A stretch of DNA of 64,000 bases from Pithys albifrons albifrons (taxonomy: Eukaryota > Chordata > Aves > Passeriformes > Thamnophilidae): positions 14,131,224 through 14,195,223 of the forward strand of contig NC_092463.1 in the NCBI RefSeq assembly GCF_047495875.1, read 5' to 3'. The notes under the pieces are model-generated. The model was not told the origin of the DNA, made no database searches, and saw only the letters and a list, made by a program, of their open reading frames with translations. Shown here piece by piece: positions 11,779 to 25,638 of this stretch. Each line of letters begins with the position of its first letter. Position 1 is the first letter of the stretch. Position numbers and translations under genes: made by a program.

Positions 11779-13620
11779 AGAGGTAGTAACACCTCTCTAA
11801 TACCTTAACTCACATGCTAAATTTTAAGACCATAAATTTGCCTACACCCCCCCACACATGTTCCCATCAGAATTTCCTTCAAAACCAAGAGACTGTAAGT
11901 CGCTCAACTCCATGGCTGCAGAAGCCATTAACATTTCTTTGAATAGTCATTTGTATCATGTTTGAAGCACACAATGTGAAACCAGTGCTCAGGCAGGGCC
12001 CCAGTTTGCAACTGGTTGATGAGCATGGCATTATCTTTGCTATGTGTGTAATCTCTTTCTCTATCTTTTCTTTTTTTTTTTCCCCATGCAGGAAATGTCA
12101 CTGAATGTTTCCATGACACACTTCTTAACATAAAAATTCCCATAACAGTAGCATGTGATTATGAGCACAAGGCTGCCATTATCAGACCATATCATAGGCA
12201 TGATTTGGTTAAAGGTTTCTGTCTTCTGCCTCCCTAATCTCTCCACATCATGACGTTGACATTGATGTTTACTGTGATTTTTCTTTACTGTCTTACCCCT
12301 TTATTTGTTGGTTTTTTTTCTGATTTTTTGTTGTAGTTGTAAAATAATTCAAATCTAAGTTACATTCTTATTCAGAGAAAAAACAAAAAGGTTGAAATTC
12401 AAGGTACTCAAGAATTAAGAGAAATAGCAAGTTGGGAAGGATGGAACTGTGATCTTACACCCTAATGACAATCTTAAGATGAAGTGTTCTTGTGTGATAA
12501 CCTGGGAAGTTTTTCCTCACCAGCCTTTATGTCTGATAGCATTAAACATATCTGTTTACTAATAAGAATTACATCACTGATTAGGGAGGGAGGTTCATGA
12601 AATGACAGTCATTCAGATAATTTTCAGCAGGGTAAACTGGGTTGATCCAACATAGAATCAAACTGCAGGATTCCTGTGCTTGGTTATGAGCTACATGCGC
12701 TGGCCCACTTGAGCAGCTGAGACAGACCATGATAAAGTTCTATATGAGGTTCCTATCATTGCATTGATCTAGATGCTTAAAACTAAAACTGAGATATTGT
12801 TAGCCATAATGGTCTTTGCTGTATGCTAAGAAAGCATCGTACCTTGAACACCTCCTTAACAATATTCATGAAAGGTCCCAAGGTGTCTCTTCAGTAACCC
12901 GTTACAATGGACTCTCACAAGTGGCCTCACTGAATTGCTCATACGAAGATGAAGATGAATAAGATGTAGTAAAATGAGATATAACCTTACTGAACCAGAC
13001 AACAGCTGGCTCAAACGACAAATATAAACAAAGAAAATACAGCTTTAATAGTTACATGAATTTTTATCCCATACTCTATCCCAGACAGGCTGCGAATGCT
13101 CACTGACAGTTCATTGTGACATTTAAAAGAGAGTAGGCAAAATTGATGAGTAGTAAAGTGTACCCAGAACTAGTTTATAGCTGCAATATATCATAACAAT
13201 GCAGCTAGTTGAAAGCAGGACAGGATTTGACTCTTCTGCCTGCAGAAAGAAATCTCTAAAGATACCACAAGAACTAGTGATTTTGCAGGCTTAGAGTTCT
13301 TCCACTTCCGCTTAGAGCCAGAAATAGCAAGTGCAGAAGTTCACAATAAGGCAGAGATGTCAGAGAGAAAAGTCTGATCGAGCTCCCCAAAAAGTGATTT
13401 GATTTGATCTACTTTCAAAATATGAAAAAAATTTGCACTGAGTCAGACTTTTCATTGTCTGGACTGTTCTTAATTTAATGGAGATGTGTGTGAGTGGTAT
13501 ATAGTGATATAGTGAGAAGGGAGATCTTACTGCACTGTAGCCTCTTCTCAGAAATAGCTAGCTGTGTAAAGGGATCCCTGTAGTAAAGGTTAAGTGTACA
13601 CTGTATATTATCTCTCTTCC
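11779..13620. other. Unique AT-rich DNA
   Basis: No gene or repeat family recognised. A T-rich run lies near 12069-12081, and further T-rich low-complexity sequence lies at 12301-12335. Confidence 0.5.
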
Positions 13621-13621
13621 T

Positions 13622-13641
13622 CCCCCCCCCCCTTTTTTTTT
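13622..13641. repeat. Poly-C/poly-T homopolymer junction
   Basis: About 11 consecutive C followed by 9 consecutive T on the plus strand. Homopolymers of this kind are slippage-prone, so the length is likely to vary between individuals or be affected by sequencing error. Confidence 0.8.
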
Positions 13642-16600
13642 AAGCTAAAAGAAGAAAGCAACAAAGAAAAAAAATGTTGTGAAAGTTTAAAAGTATGACC
13701 TCCAGAACCAGACATGCTGAGACTGGGCAATATTGAAGACAGAAACAGAAGGGGTTGGATAAAAGGCTTTGTGATATGAATCTCTGTCTCTCCTGCCCTC
13801 AGCAGAAAGGCTTAAATATCTCCTTCTTGGACAAACAGATCAATACAAGCTTTTTAACATCTTCAATGAGAGCTCATTAATGCTCTCATGGTGTCCTCTT
13901 TTGTGCCCTGGTGACCTGGTGGGAGCCAGGGAAACTGAACTACAGCTTGGTAATTATCACAGGAATAACACTTTATATCATCTCCTAGCAAAATGTGAAT
14001 TGTTTTCCTAATTATTCAGGACAGCAGTGAGCGAAAGTGCAAACTAATTGAAAAGATATTATGATTTATTTGAGTATGTGAAACTGGACCTATTAGTTTG
14101 GGTTAAATGTTAACCAATAGAATATTTGCCATCTCTTTGAAGAGCTGAATGTTAGGAAAGCACAAGAACAGCTAACTCCATTTCCTACAATCACTTCTTC
14201 ATTATATGTAGTCTATGTATTTTCTTTTGCCACTGGAAGCATTGGGATGTTTCCGCCTATAAGTGCTGGTATCTAGGCTGGGTTCAGGATCTTGAAATCT
14301 TTTGAGGATCTAAGCAGTAGGGGTGGGGTGTAGAGTGACCACTTCTGCTATGATAAATTGTGAAAGAAGTGGGAGTTTGATATATCCAATAATTGAATAA
14401 ATAACATTTGATTCAAGATGAGATGGGATTTTATGAGAAAGGTGTCTTGTTTGTTTCACAAGACCAGTTGCATGGTTTGTATGCTTTTACATCAGCTTTA
14501 GTCTATAATTCATTTCCACATAACAGTTTGAAAATTTTCATAAAGAAGGGGCAAAAAGAAATTTTCAGTTTAAAATATTTCCCTTAAACTAAAGAAAGTA
14601 CAGCACATGCACAAGAAAAACAGACTAATGAAGTAAACAGTATCTAGTGTAAAATATTCTGTGAGATTACTTACTGCATAGGTGTAACCTAACATCCAAA
14701 CCGACCTGTTTGATTGAACTCCTGAGTGGCAGGGAAAGAAAAGAGATGCTCAGACATTTTAAAGAAGTTGGATCTTATATAAACACTGAAAATTAGAAAA
14801 TCAGGCACTCTGCATATGTCTGATTTTGAGCCCTCGAAAACTGTAATACTCAGAATCACTCACTGCTTTTGAAAATTGAAGTCATGTAGTTGAAAATTGT
14901 GAATTTATGTAAGAAGTTTGCTCTTTCAAGCACCTGTCTCAAGCAGCTTCTTATTATCAACAATGTAGGTTGCCACAGTGCTAAGCTATTACTAATATAT
15001 ATTAGCCTGAAAATAACACTGTACTCAGAGAACTGGGAAAATTCTTTTCATTTTCACAAATAGTGTGCAATTTTTGGGGTGACCCATCTTTTAGCCAGGC
15101 ATGTATCAGCTAATCAAGATACAGTGCAAAGATACCAGAACCCATATTTTTCAATTAAAATAAAAATATAGGGGAACAAATAAAAGGCACACACACGCAA
15201 AAAAAAGAGCCCTGATCTATTTTAGTCACATTTCATGATCCTGTTTTTAGTGTAAGAATTTAATTATACATATTCTCATAATTTCTCATATTCTGACATA
15301 TTAATTAAGGATACTCTTTTTCAATTCCTGTGGCACTATTGGCCTGTCTTGTAAAAACATTTTCTTCTTTTGGTACAAACACAAAAATTAAGGGGAAGGT
15401 AAAAGAAGCACCTGAGTTTGCTGCCCACATGTTGCCATTTTTTTCATGAAAATAGCAGACTAATTATTTTATAAAGTGATAGATTTTCCCATCTGTACAG
15501 TTTTCAGTGGCCCTAACACTTAATAAAATATACATGGGAAAACAGTAGTCTCCTGAAGGTTCCTGGGCTGGAGTGTGTCTGTCTGATGGCAGAGCCACAA
15601 AAAGAAGTGCCTCCACACTTTTACTGTGACTACACATGGATTCTTTGAAAACTTTGTACATAGTAGGTAAGGTTTATGGACTTATATGTCTTCTTGGGTC
15701 CTGCTTAAGACTCTTAGCAACTAAAAGGCATCACAAGGGGCTAAAGTAGATGGCTAAGCTTGGTTTCTATTTTTTTTGTCACAATATATTCAGTTTTTCA
15801 GCTATGAGTCCAAACTATTGGAGCTTTGATATACGTAGGGGAATGTCAGCAGTAACTAATGCAATGATATGACAGTAAACAGTACACAACCTACACTCAA
15901 ATAATTATCAAAACTGAAGTTGCCATTTATGATTCAAACATACCAGCATCTGTAGCTAGTGAGCCTTTAGAAAAATGTGTCCTGCATCAACTCCAGCCAC
16001 TTGGACTATTGCTGAGTGGATAAGGTTGCCAAAAATGTTGCCAGAAAGCGTGGTAGCTGGACCTGTCTCACACCACAAGCCAAGAGCAGACCCAAACTCA
16101 TGCCATCAAGCCAGGATTGTGCAAGTGCTTTTGCATCATAAGCACAATCTGAGGATGATGCTCAGACTGGGGTTGTGTTTGTCTAGTTCAGGTTGGTTTG
16201 CATTGAGAAAGGGAAGGGAGACACACACTGCTTTCCCATTTCAACAATTATCCACCACTATTACTGCTGTCATACATTCATATTCATGCTGGGTACAAGT
16301 CAAGCCACTTCAAAATGCTCAAGGCGATAATGGGAGCATCAGTGACTAATGAGGGCTATAGGAAAGTCTGGAAACTAAAACCAAAAATACTCTGGCAAGC
16401 ATGGAAGGGGACAACAAGGCTCACATAAGCACTGACACTTGCTCACAAGGGAGAGAACAGAATAGCCTTGGACTCTTTAGTACTGGCCAGTGAATTAATG
16501 TCTGTAGAAGTTGCTCAGACTATCATTAACATATACCTGATAAGTATGGCAGTGGGATATCAAGGTCTCCACTGTAATCCTGCCTTCTTTTAATTCAAAG

Positions 16601-19600
16601 GAAAGTGTTGTACCTTAAAGTGATGCAGACATGCAAGAATCATTTAGCTGTCCCCAGTTCCTGTTGGAGGGACATGAGCTGGTTGTGAATCATTCCCTCA
16701 AGAAATCTTGGTAATCTTGACTATTTTTGAATTTCTTAATATATTTTGATTTAAAGCCTAAATTAGACTTAAGCCAGCGATAGTGTGTCTTGAACCACTT
16801 TTGAAAATAAATGAGATATGCTGATGCTGAAATGTTGGTAAAAGGGGATTAAGAAGACTAGGCTGCTTTCCACCCCAGTGGCTTTGCGTTCCTATTAAGA
16901 GGGATGGATTAATATCAGATTTCTGGTATCTGGTTCCTCAGTGATACTGCTTAATTATCCAGATAAGTGATCAGAGTGAAAGCATGAGTGACAGCATAAA
17001 TATAAAGAATATCATCTTATAATTTTTTCCCTTAAAAAACATGTATATTAGTTTCAGTATCATAAAGATACATTTTTAAAGTGCTCATTAAAGTTAAAAT
17101 TTTAAGTAGTTTTTAGATACTCAGTTTTGGTCAGTCATCCTTTAAAAAGTTGCCATTTATTTATTCATTGACAGACACAGAGAAATGGCTCACACTGAAG
17201 GAATTCCAAAACCACTGGACTTCTTGTCCCCCCCATAAGTGGCTTTTTTCACCCATTCCCCAACAACCACACAACAATTATTCCATTTTCTTTCTTTTCC
17301 CTCTCACTGCCCTGTTGCAAAGACCTCATCCTTACTAAAAAAGGTGGGCCACTGAGCTTCCCCTGGCTCACATCAGAGGCTGAAATGATCTGGCCTCCCT
17401 GCTCAATAGGTAGAGTGGAGGACCATGAATTCCCAGGTTGCTTCTCAGCCCAGATCTTCTTTATAGCTCTGGTCTCTGTTGGTTGGTAATTTTATCCAGT
17501 ATCACTTTTGATATGTGTAAGTGTGTGAATGCACTTGTGTACTTTCAATGTAGATAAGTACTTGGACTAAACAGGATCTTAGGATGGGAGAAAAAGCTTT
17601 GGCACCTATAATTGATTCTAATAGAATTGCTTTGACTGTGATATTTTGTCCCTTGCTAAGCCCTTTTTGAAGAATTTGAGCTGGTGTCAGACAAAAGGCA
17701 ATGAGTTAAAGATAATTTTAGTAAAAATTTAAATGCGGTCTGTGCCCCCCTCCTAATTTGCCAGCAGGGCAGGATTTCCAGATATCTTGAAACTGAAAGG
17801 GGGAGTGGAAATTTCTGTGTTGGGAGAAAATTATTTCCTCAGTAATTTAGGGGCATGAAAGATAAAAGATTTTTGTTGGGGCAGTTCCTACATTCTGTAT
17901 GTAAGCAGAAAAGAAAACCAACTGTCCATACTTACTATGCTTTAAAAGACCTCAGAAGAATTACAACTTAATAACTACAGAACTGTTTGCTCCTCTGAAT
18001 GTCCAAAATTCTTCAGACATATATATTTTAGACTTAATTAATTTCTAACAAGATTTACATCCCTGTCTTATGCACTGTAGCACGACATCCAGACTACAAC
18101 TAGATTTCATAATACAGAACAAAGTTTTTTTCATTTTCTTTTCTTAGTGTTCTTCATTTCAGACATTCCAACTACTACAACATCGTCAAAGCCTTTTCCT
18201 CCAGTTTCTATGGAGAAATCGAGATAAGGCTCCAATGCACATTTGCATTCCACCATTGCAAGTGAATAGCAAGGTAAATGGTACTAACAGAAAGAACTGA
18301 TACAGAAAACTGCTTCTCCCTTTTCACTTCTTCCTCCTTCCGGTAGGGTGCTAAAACCTGAGGTGGGTTGCAGAAATAAAAGAGAACTGAAAGTTGTGGC
18401 CTTGAAAAATCCATATGTATTGATAGCAATCTAAACTTCACTCATACAGTTCACTCTGGTACTTCATTCTGTAGGTAGAGAGACTATTTGACGACTCACA
18501 AACAGGGAAGAAAGATTCATCATCATACTGGTTAAAATCTGAGTCTGCAGTGGAAGGAGGACTTTTGCTATGGGTCTAACACCTTCATTTCTGCAACTGA
18601 GGTAAACTAGAGGCTCAAGCCAACATCTTTCAGGGTTCAGTGGGTTTGGTGTTTGGGGGGCGTTATTATCATTATTATTTTCATGATTTTGATGTTAACA
18701 GAAAAAAGACAATGTGAAATGATCCTTGTATGTTGGACAGGTCAGCATGTTGGTAAATAAATATAAGATGGAATGCAAATTAACACTAGAGTTCCTGACA
18801 ATGTTCTACATGGGTTATTTTAAGGAAGAGGAATCTTAGGATTTCTTCGTTGTAACATATTTTTCTCCAAGGTTCATCTGACCAAGGTTCATCTGTTATT
18901 ACAGGCTCCTCAGTCAAACAGGTCTGGTCAGCTGTTGCAATACAGAGTCAAAGAGAAGCCCTCAAAACTGCTGTTATTCAATGACACTTATCTGAGTTAA
19001 TAATACCATAGCATGGTGTTAAAGACTCTTCAGTGTTGGAGGTGACACCTTTTGAAGAAGATATGATTAGTCATTGGTCATCCTCTGCCATTTATCCAGC
19101 TGTGTTCTCTAGAGTGACTGTTTGTATGTCATAACTTGATTGCAGTTAACTGTTATTCTCAGTGCCTAACTGTAAATGCTTCTCATCTCATATCAATCTA
19201 CGGTGCCTTTTTTTTTTCTTCCTGTGAATAAAGCATTATTGTATCTCAAAATACGTGAGTTTGTGTTAGGAAAATTGTATAGGTAGTGAAAATGTCTCTG
19301 TTTAGTCCTTTCTATGGCTCAGTTATATTATCTTCCTGGAAGTTATATGGCGTAACCTTGTGAAGGAAATACAGAAACTTTCCTAGATTTTCACAGATGC
19401 TGCAAAGGCTGATGTAGCTGACCAGGACATTTAAGTGCTCACAGTGCACAATCCTCATTCTCAGTAGTAGAAGAGCATGGGATCCCTTGAGCACCTGTCC
19501 TCAAACACAAGACCATATGGCTTTACCACACTCCTGAGTCATCTGCTAATGCCATCCCTGAAAAAATGCAATAAAAATAATCAGAAAATTAAAGCATCAA

Positions 19601-20105
19601 AGCATTGTCTACTGCAAGATTTCATGTACTTTCCTGGGAATCAACTGGTACTGCCCATCATGCAAGAGAGATGGTGACCTTGGAAAACCTTCCCAACTGT
19701 AAAAAACCTGCTCACACCGCTTAACTTGTAAATACTGTCCTATGAACTGCTGGTGATCTCCCTCCCATTGGACTGTCCAGCCTTTCTCAGGCTATTTTAA
19801 ACTGAGTCGTTTCACCTGAAAATATCAGACTCACTCTGTAATCACTGTCCTTGTTCTTAAGTCCTTGGAAGCACTTATGCTGACCCAAAGCCCTCCAGCG
19901 CATGCCCAGTGGGGAGCTCCCATGACACCTCCCAGCTGCACTATAATCAATCTCTAGAAGCAACTGAGGTCCACTTCTGTTGTCATCATGTTAGTGTCCA
20001 GGCAACAGCAGTAGAGGGCAATAGCTGAGCTAGCTTTCTATCCTCCTTTCCTCTCAACATGCTATATTCTAGTTTATTTCCAAGGAAAAAATTTGGGCCT
20101 TAAAT
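13642..20105. other. Unique AT-rich DNA, no gene recognised
   Basis: No gene, RNA or transposon that I can support. The longest plus frame, 15975-16349, encodes 124 residues of mixed composition with no known resemblance. A perfect 14-bp palindrome, CTAATATATATTAG, lies at 14992-15005. A weak CTCF-like core (TAGAGGGCA) lies at about 20012-20020; it is only a partial match and is not called as a site. Confidence 0.5.
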
Positions 20106-20205
20106 TGGGGTTTTCTGTTTGTGGGGATGGGTTTTATTGTGTTGTGGGGTTTTTTTGTTTTGTTTTGTTTTTATTTTGTGAGTGGTTTTGGTTTTGTTTT
20201 GAATG
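20106..20205. repeat. TTTG/GTTTT low-complexity repeat
   Basis: Irregular T-rich sequence with repeated GTTTT, TTTTG and GTGGGG units on the plus strand, similar in style to the tract at 3.1-3.25 kb. Confidence 0.7.
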
Positions 20206-23200
20206 TTTGTAAATGCTCTTAATTAGAGCCAGATATTGAGGCTATCTTTCATGTTTTCCATTATCTCCTTATGAGACCTTTCCCTTTTGGCCCGTAATGC
20301 AAGTGGGAGTCAATTCAGGCATGGTGACAAGAATCTAGACCCCATCAGGAAATGAAGCATTGGAAAGAGTCAAAATTTAAAAGAGATCTGAGTGTCCTTA
20401 GTCACCAGTATAAATTCTCCACTAGGCTAAATAGGACCTTTCTGTTGTGCATTCCTTGAAATATAGCCTTCTCAATCCTAAAGCTCTCATCTTTATTTAA
20501 TCCTCCTGGACATGTAAGAAAGTGTAGTCTTCTTAGTCTTTCTGAACCTACCCCACCCTGTAAAGAAAAAAACAGACCCAGCTTACAATGCTTGCATCTC
20601 TCTACATAAACTAAAACTAAAAAGCCAGAACACAGATTGGCCTGTTTAATCTGAACTGCATAATTCTTAACATGGTCCTTGGAAAATGACCTCTAAAATG
20701 TCTAGGCATGAGAGTATTATGTAGTACAGGAGAGATATCAAGGCAGTGTGATTACCAGATACAGTCTGTATTTCTTTGTCACCCAGTCATTCTCCTTTAC
20801 ATCTAAAGTACTATACTACCATAGTAAGACAGGTTCTAGACTTGACCAAGTTTATCCCAACATTGGATGTACCCAAAATAAGAAAAGAACATTTCCTGTC
20901 TGAAGGATAAGTAACTCTCAGACCTCACTTCACATAAATAAGAACAAACAAAAAATTCATAAGAATATTGATTGCCATATTTTTAAAACAATAGGGTGAA
21001 TAGATATAAAGAACAAACAAAATTTGTGTCAAGTTATTGTCTTGGCCCCTAATAAGAAACATGTGTTGAAACCTTTTCCAGTGAGTATATTATATATGCA
21101 AGCACCTTGTGCCCAACTTTATTAACACCATGTATATTCACATTGCTGTGCATATACTCAGATATATTCAATACCTGGATGTGAAAACTACACTAATAAT
21201 ATCATAAGTAAAAAGTACAAACTAGTGAACACACTATAAAAGGAAGTCTCATCACAGAAATATTTTCCCAGTATTAGCCACCTGTGAAGTGAAAGATTAA
21301 ATACATTATTTCTTCCTGAGCATACAAGCTACAAAAGAAGACAATTTCCCCCATAATTTATGCAGTTCTTTGAGTCATTGATAATTTAACTAAGGCTGGA
21401 AAATAGAACAAACGTTTTCAAGAAGTATTACACAATACTCTTAGTTTATTTTAAGTTGTATCCAATTCATCACAATGTTATTTTTGAATAACTTTAAGAG
21501 CTGTTAAAGTTTCAGCTAAGTATCAAGATTTACTTCTCCAGTACAAAGCTTGTTTATATGTTGTCTTCATTGGGTTTGTTGGAATATTTATTTATTCTTT
21601 TATTTAGAATTCAACACCAAAATACCATGGCATAATTTTTAAGCAGCCACAGTTTCTAGAGAAAAGACACTATAAGAAGAAGCAACTTACTGTGATGCCC
21701 ACCTCTCTGGTGTGTCACTATAAAGAAAGAAATACAAGGTCAGCTGCTCAGTGTGAATGTCTGATTTTAGTGGAGATGTGCCAAACTAGATCACCTCAAA
21801 ACTTAGAGTGTCCACAACGTCTTATTCATCAGAACTAGCAGTGCAATTTGTAGTATAGCCCATGCTACTAAAATAATCCAAAGATTTGACAAGGGCTCAA
21901 TGCTGAAGAAAGGCAGTGAAGTGTCTAAAAAAAAATTCTCTATTTCCTTTAAAATCATTTACAGCCCATATTTTATGCTGTGTTCATCCTTTATTTTGTA
22001 GATGCTGTTTTCAGAAATGTCAGTCGATGAGAGGAAGCTCACACCATGGGTAGTTACTGTTCTCTGTTACATGGAAACATTTCGATCTGGAGGACAATTC
22101 ACCTAGCAAGTTTCACAAGCACTAAAAGAACTTTAAACTCAAATGAAGACAGATCCATGGAAGTCTGATAAGAAAAGTGAAGAGTACTTTTTGGGTTTTT
22201 TTTTCCCAAAGAATTTAGGATGTCAGGAAGTGTCAGAAATATTTCAGAAAAGACAGAAGTCCTTCATACAGCACTACTCAGCCTCTGCAAAATAGGCATT
22301 AAAAATGTTACAAATTCTGATCTCTCAATAAATGTTTCCTTTTTTTGTAGCAGATCCACACATTAAAATTAGATCTAGAGCTGATGTAAAATCCATTTAG
22401 CTTCATTGAGGTTAATGAACCAAAGATGATATACACCCATTGAGAATCTGCCTTTGTATGTGACCAGTTACAATGCTATTTGCTTTTATTGGCTTAGCCA
22501 TTGATGTGTTACCATGTGGCTCAGAGTTTGTTAATAAGAGTTAGCATACTTGAAAACTGTGTTTCTATGAAGCTAAATTCTGAAAAGGCTCTATTGAGAG
22601 CAGATTTCCTTTCAGATGGAGGTATGGTTATATGCTCCAGAAATGAGAAGATTTTAAACTGAATTTTCTGCTAAATGAGTCAGCACACATTTATCCTCCA
22701 TGAGAAACAGTAGAAAAATTGAAAAATGAGTGCTTCTTTCACCCCTTGTAAGAGGTTATCTTGGAGCAGGGGAATATTTAGAGGAAAAAATATTTCAAGC
22801 ACACAAGATTAAAATAATAATAAATTCTACTTTATAAATGAATGCAAAACAGTATAAAAAGTACAACACATTATGAATAGACACCTTTGGAAATAAATTT
22901 CAGAAGCCTCCAGAGAGCTTGAGAAAATAACTAGCTTGCACAGCATTAAGTGGAAGGAGTTCCCCTAAGGGAATCAAGGGATCAGAAGTATCCTGTCTTG
23001 GTTAGTCTTTAAGTTTGCATCTGTGTCTTTTTTTGCACTGCTGGTAATAAGCTGAGAGATGCAGTGTTACATGGAGGCAAATAGCAGAATTATTTCTTAG
23101 GTTGAGAATAATACAAATTATTGATTTTATTGGAATTATATTACCACAATTTCACACTCTATTCAAAACGCACAAGGGGAAATAGTTGTAGGGTTTGCTT

Positions 23201-25620
23201 TCTCCCCTTCTCATGACCTCTTTCTGTAGCTCTGAACAGAAATGTTCAAACTGCTACAAGCACAAAATGAATCTGTGCTGATGAAACTAAACATAAACCA
23301 CCCCTCTCTGCTGATTTTTATTAATAGTTTTTGACAAACCTAGAGACACATCACTCAGTTTCTCAAATATGCTTAAAATAGAGCAGGATGTGTCGCACAT
23401 TTTTGTAAGTCATAAAGTTAATAATTCTTGTGGGTAGATGAAGAGTGAAGGATCCATCTCACCCAACATCAGGCATGAACAGAATAGATATTTATCTCCA
23501 AACTAGTCAGTCTAGAGTCCATTTACAGTCAGTAGAGATTTATAAGAACCTTTAAGACATGAGTCTTTAGACTTATTTCAGACATTACTTTTTAATGCAA
23601 TGCACTGCTCAGAAAGATACTGATTTCATTCTTTTGACTGTAAAGGAAGTTTATATTGATTAACTAAGAAACACATTTTAGATATCAGTGTTTGCTCAGA
23701 TGAATGTCACTTGAAAAGACTGTAAAATAAAAGCTCTCCTTTGCAAGTGACCAAAGTTTCTGAGATTCATAACTGTCAAAGTGATCATCCTTTCTTCTGG
23801 AGTCTGAGATATTTTTTGTTATTGTTGTTAAGAGAAGTACAATTTGATCAAATCTCCTTCTGGCTTCTTTTCATACTAGAAATTAGTGACAGAGGTTCTT
23901 TTAAGAAGCAATTCAGAACCAATACTGTGCCTGCAGCTGCATAAAGCCTAAGACTGAAATAAAATTTAAATCTAGCTATGCAAGTCTATGTGACTTCAAC
24001 CTCTGATTCTGAGGAACTGGAATACACGAAGTCAGAGATTTAAGACACTTGGTGCACTATTGTATTCTTATACCATAACATTTATATCAGCTAACAGATC
24101 ACTGAAATTTGCCCTTCTGAAAACTGAGCTGAAAAACTCTAAAGTAGAACAAAATCCACTGAAAACTCAGAAAGAAGAAAAAAAATGTTGAAAATATAAT
24201 TTTTACACTGTTAGACTCTTCTTTAGAATATTTCCACATTCTGCTGCATATAAGCAGTTAGTATTTCTTGATTTTTCTCCCCTTTTCATTGGTATAAATG
24301 AATAGTGACATGACACTTTGAGGAAAGATAAACTATTGTTAGAGCTCTTGTAAATTACTTGATATTACTTTTTTTTTTTTTTTGAGAAAATGAGAATTCA
24401 GAGAAGACAAATTTTTGGGAACACCTAATGTGAGGAAGTGTCACCTAAAAAATGTAATGATACTTTACAATAAAATTGGAAAATTCCATTTTGACCTCTG
24501 CTGTACAGAATATTTAGCTATCATCTAGAACTATTATTGCCTTGTGATTAAAAATAAGTTAGAATAGGTAAATAAGTAATTTGATTTAATCAAAAGATAA
24601 AAATTAAACAAGGGGGGTTTATGATCTTTATGCTGAAAAAAAATTGAAAACATTGATTTTATTTTGTATAAGAGAAAACTACACAATTCTTACTCTTTAA
24701 ACAAAAATACCAGTTTCCTTTTTATCTTGTTAACAACACAAATCTAAATGAGAAAAAAATGACACACCTAAGAAACCAGGAAGCCATTTAAATCCATACC
24801 CCAAAAGACCTAATTTTTATGGCTCTAATTCCCACAAAATATTTCAATGTGACATAATTTATTTAGATGCTAGAAACTTCATAAAGACAGGGAGACGAGA
24901 AGTATGTAGAAAAGACATGAAAAATGAAACCTCCACAAAAGCCTACCCATGTTAATAACATATTCATGTAATAACTGGAGAAAAACACAATCTGCACAGT
25001 ATGTTTTCTATGAATTATTTATTTTACCTTTATACATATAGTAGTTCACAAAAAATTTCTTCCCAAATAATTGTGTGTTGTTAATGGGTAAATAACTGAA
25101 AATGGCAGTACGCTTAAGAATGGAAATATTTGCATGTGGTAAGCTTTAAATGCAACCGAGCTCTGTATAAATGATTTTAACAATTACCAGACACACTGTG
25201 AACACAAAAGCACAGGAATCTGCCTCACACTCCCCTCCCTGTGACTTGTTATCAGAGGAGGATCTTAGTGACACAGGAACAGTTTTGTCATTGACTTATC
25301 AGGGACTGAATTTCTGTCCTGAAATTTCAGAGAAATCCAAGACAAGTGTTAATAATATATCAGAATATAAATAGGCTAAACAGACGGTACCTCCACCTTC
25401 CTGCTTTCCATTATCTACCATCATATTTTGCCCTAATTCTAATACTTGCCTTATGTAAAGAGGGACCTTCCCAAAGTCACCACAATACTATCAGTAAAAT
25501 TTTTAATGAGACCAGATGGGAAAAAATATTTGGAGGTGGACAAATTGGGATATCACTCTCCTAGGCTTGTGTCAGGAACTAAAGGAGCACTGACAAGAGC
25601 CTTCTATCTTTGACAGCAGC
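20206..25620. other. Unique AT-rich DNA, no gene recognised
   Basis: Nothing recognised. T homopolymers of about 15 bases occur at 24369-24383, and short A/T-rich stretches are common. Reading frames are short and unsupported. Confidence 0.5.
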
Positions 25621-25638
25621 CTGATTAAGCTTAATCAG
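25621..25638. promoter_or_regulatory. Perfect 18-bp palindrome with paired homeodomain-like half sites
   Basis: CTGATTAAGCTTAATCAG is a perfect inverted repeat. Each arm holds a TGATTA/TAATCA half site of the homeodomain type. It sits in a non-repetitive stretch with a nearby TGACAG at 25611. A role as a dimeric transcription-factor site is inference from motif shape only. Confidence 0.35.

Noticed and set aside
15975..16349. 124-codon plus-strand frame
   Set aside because: No recognisable motifs, and low-complexity neighbours give no gene context.
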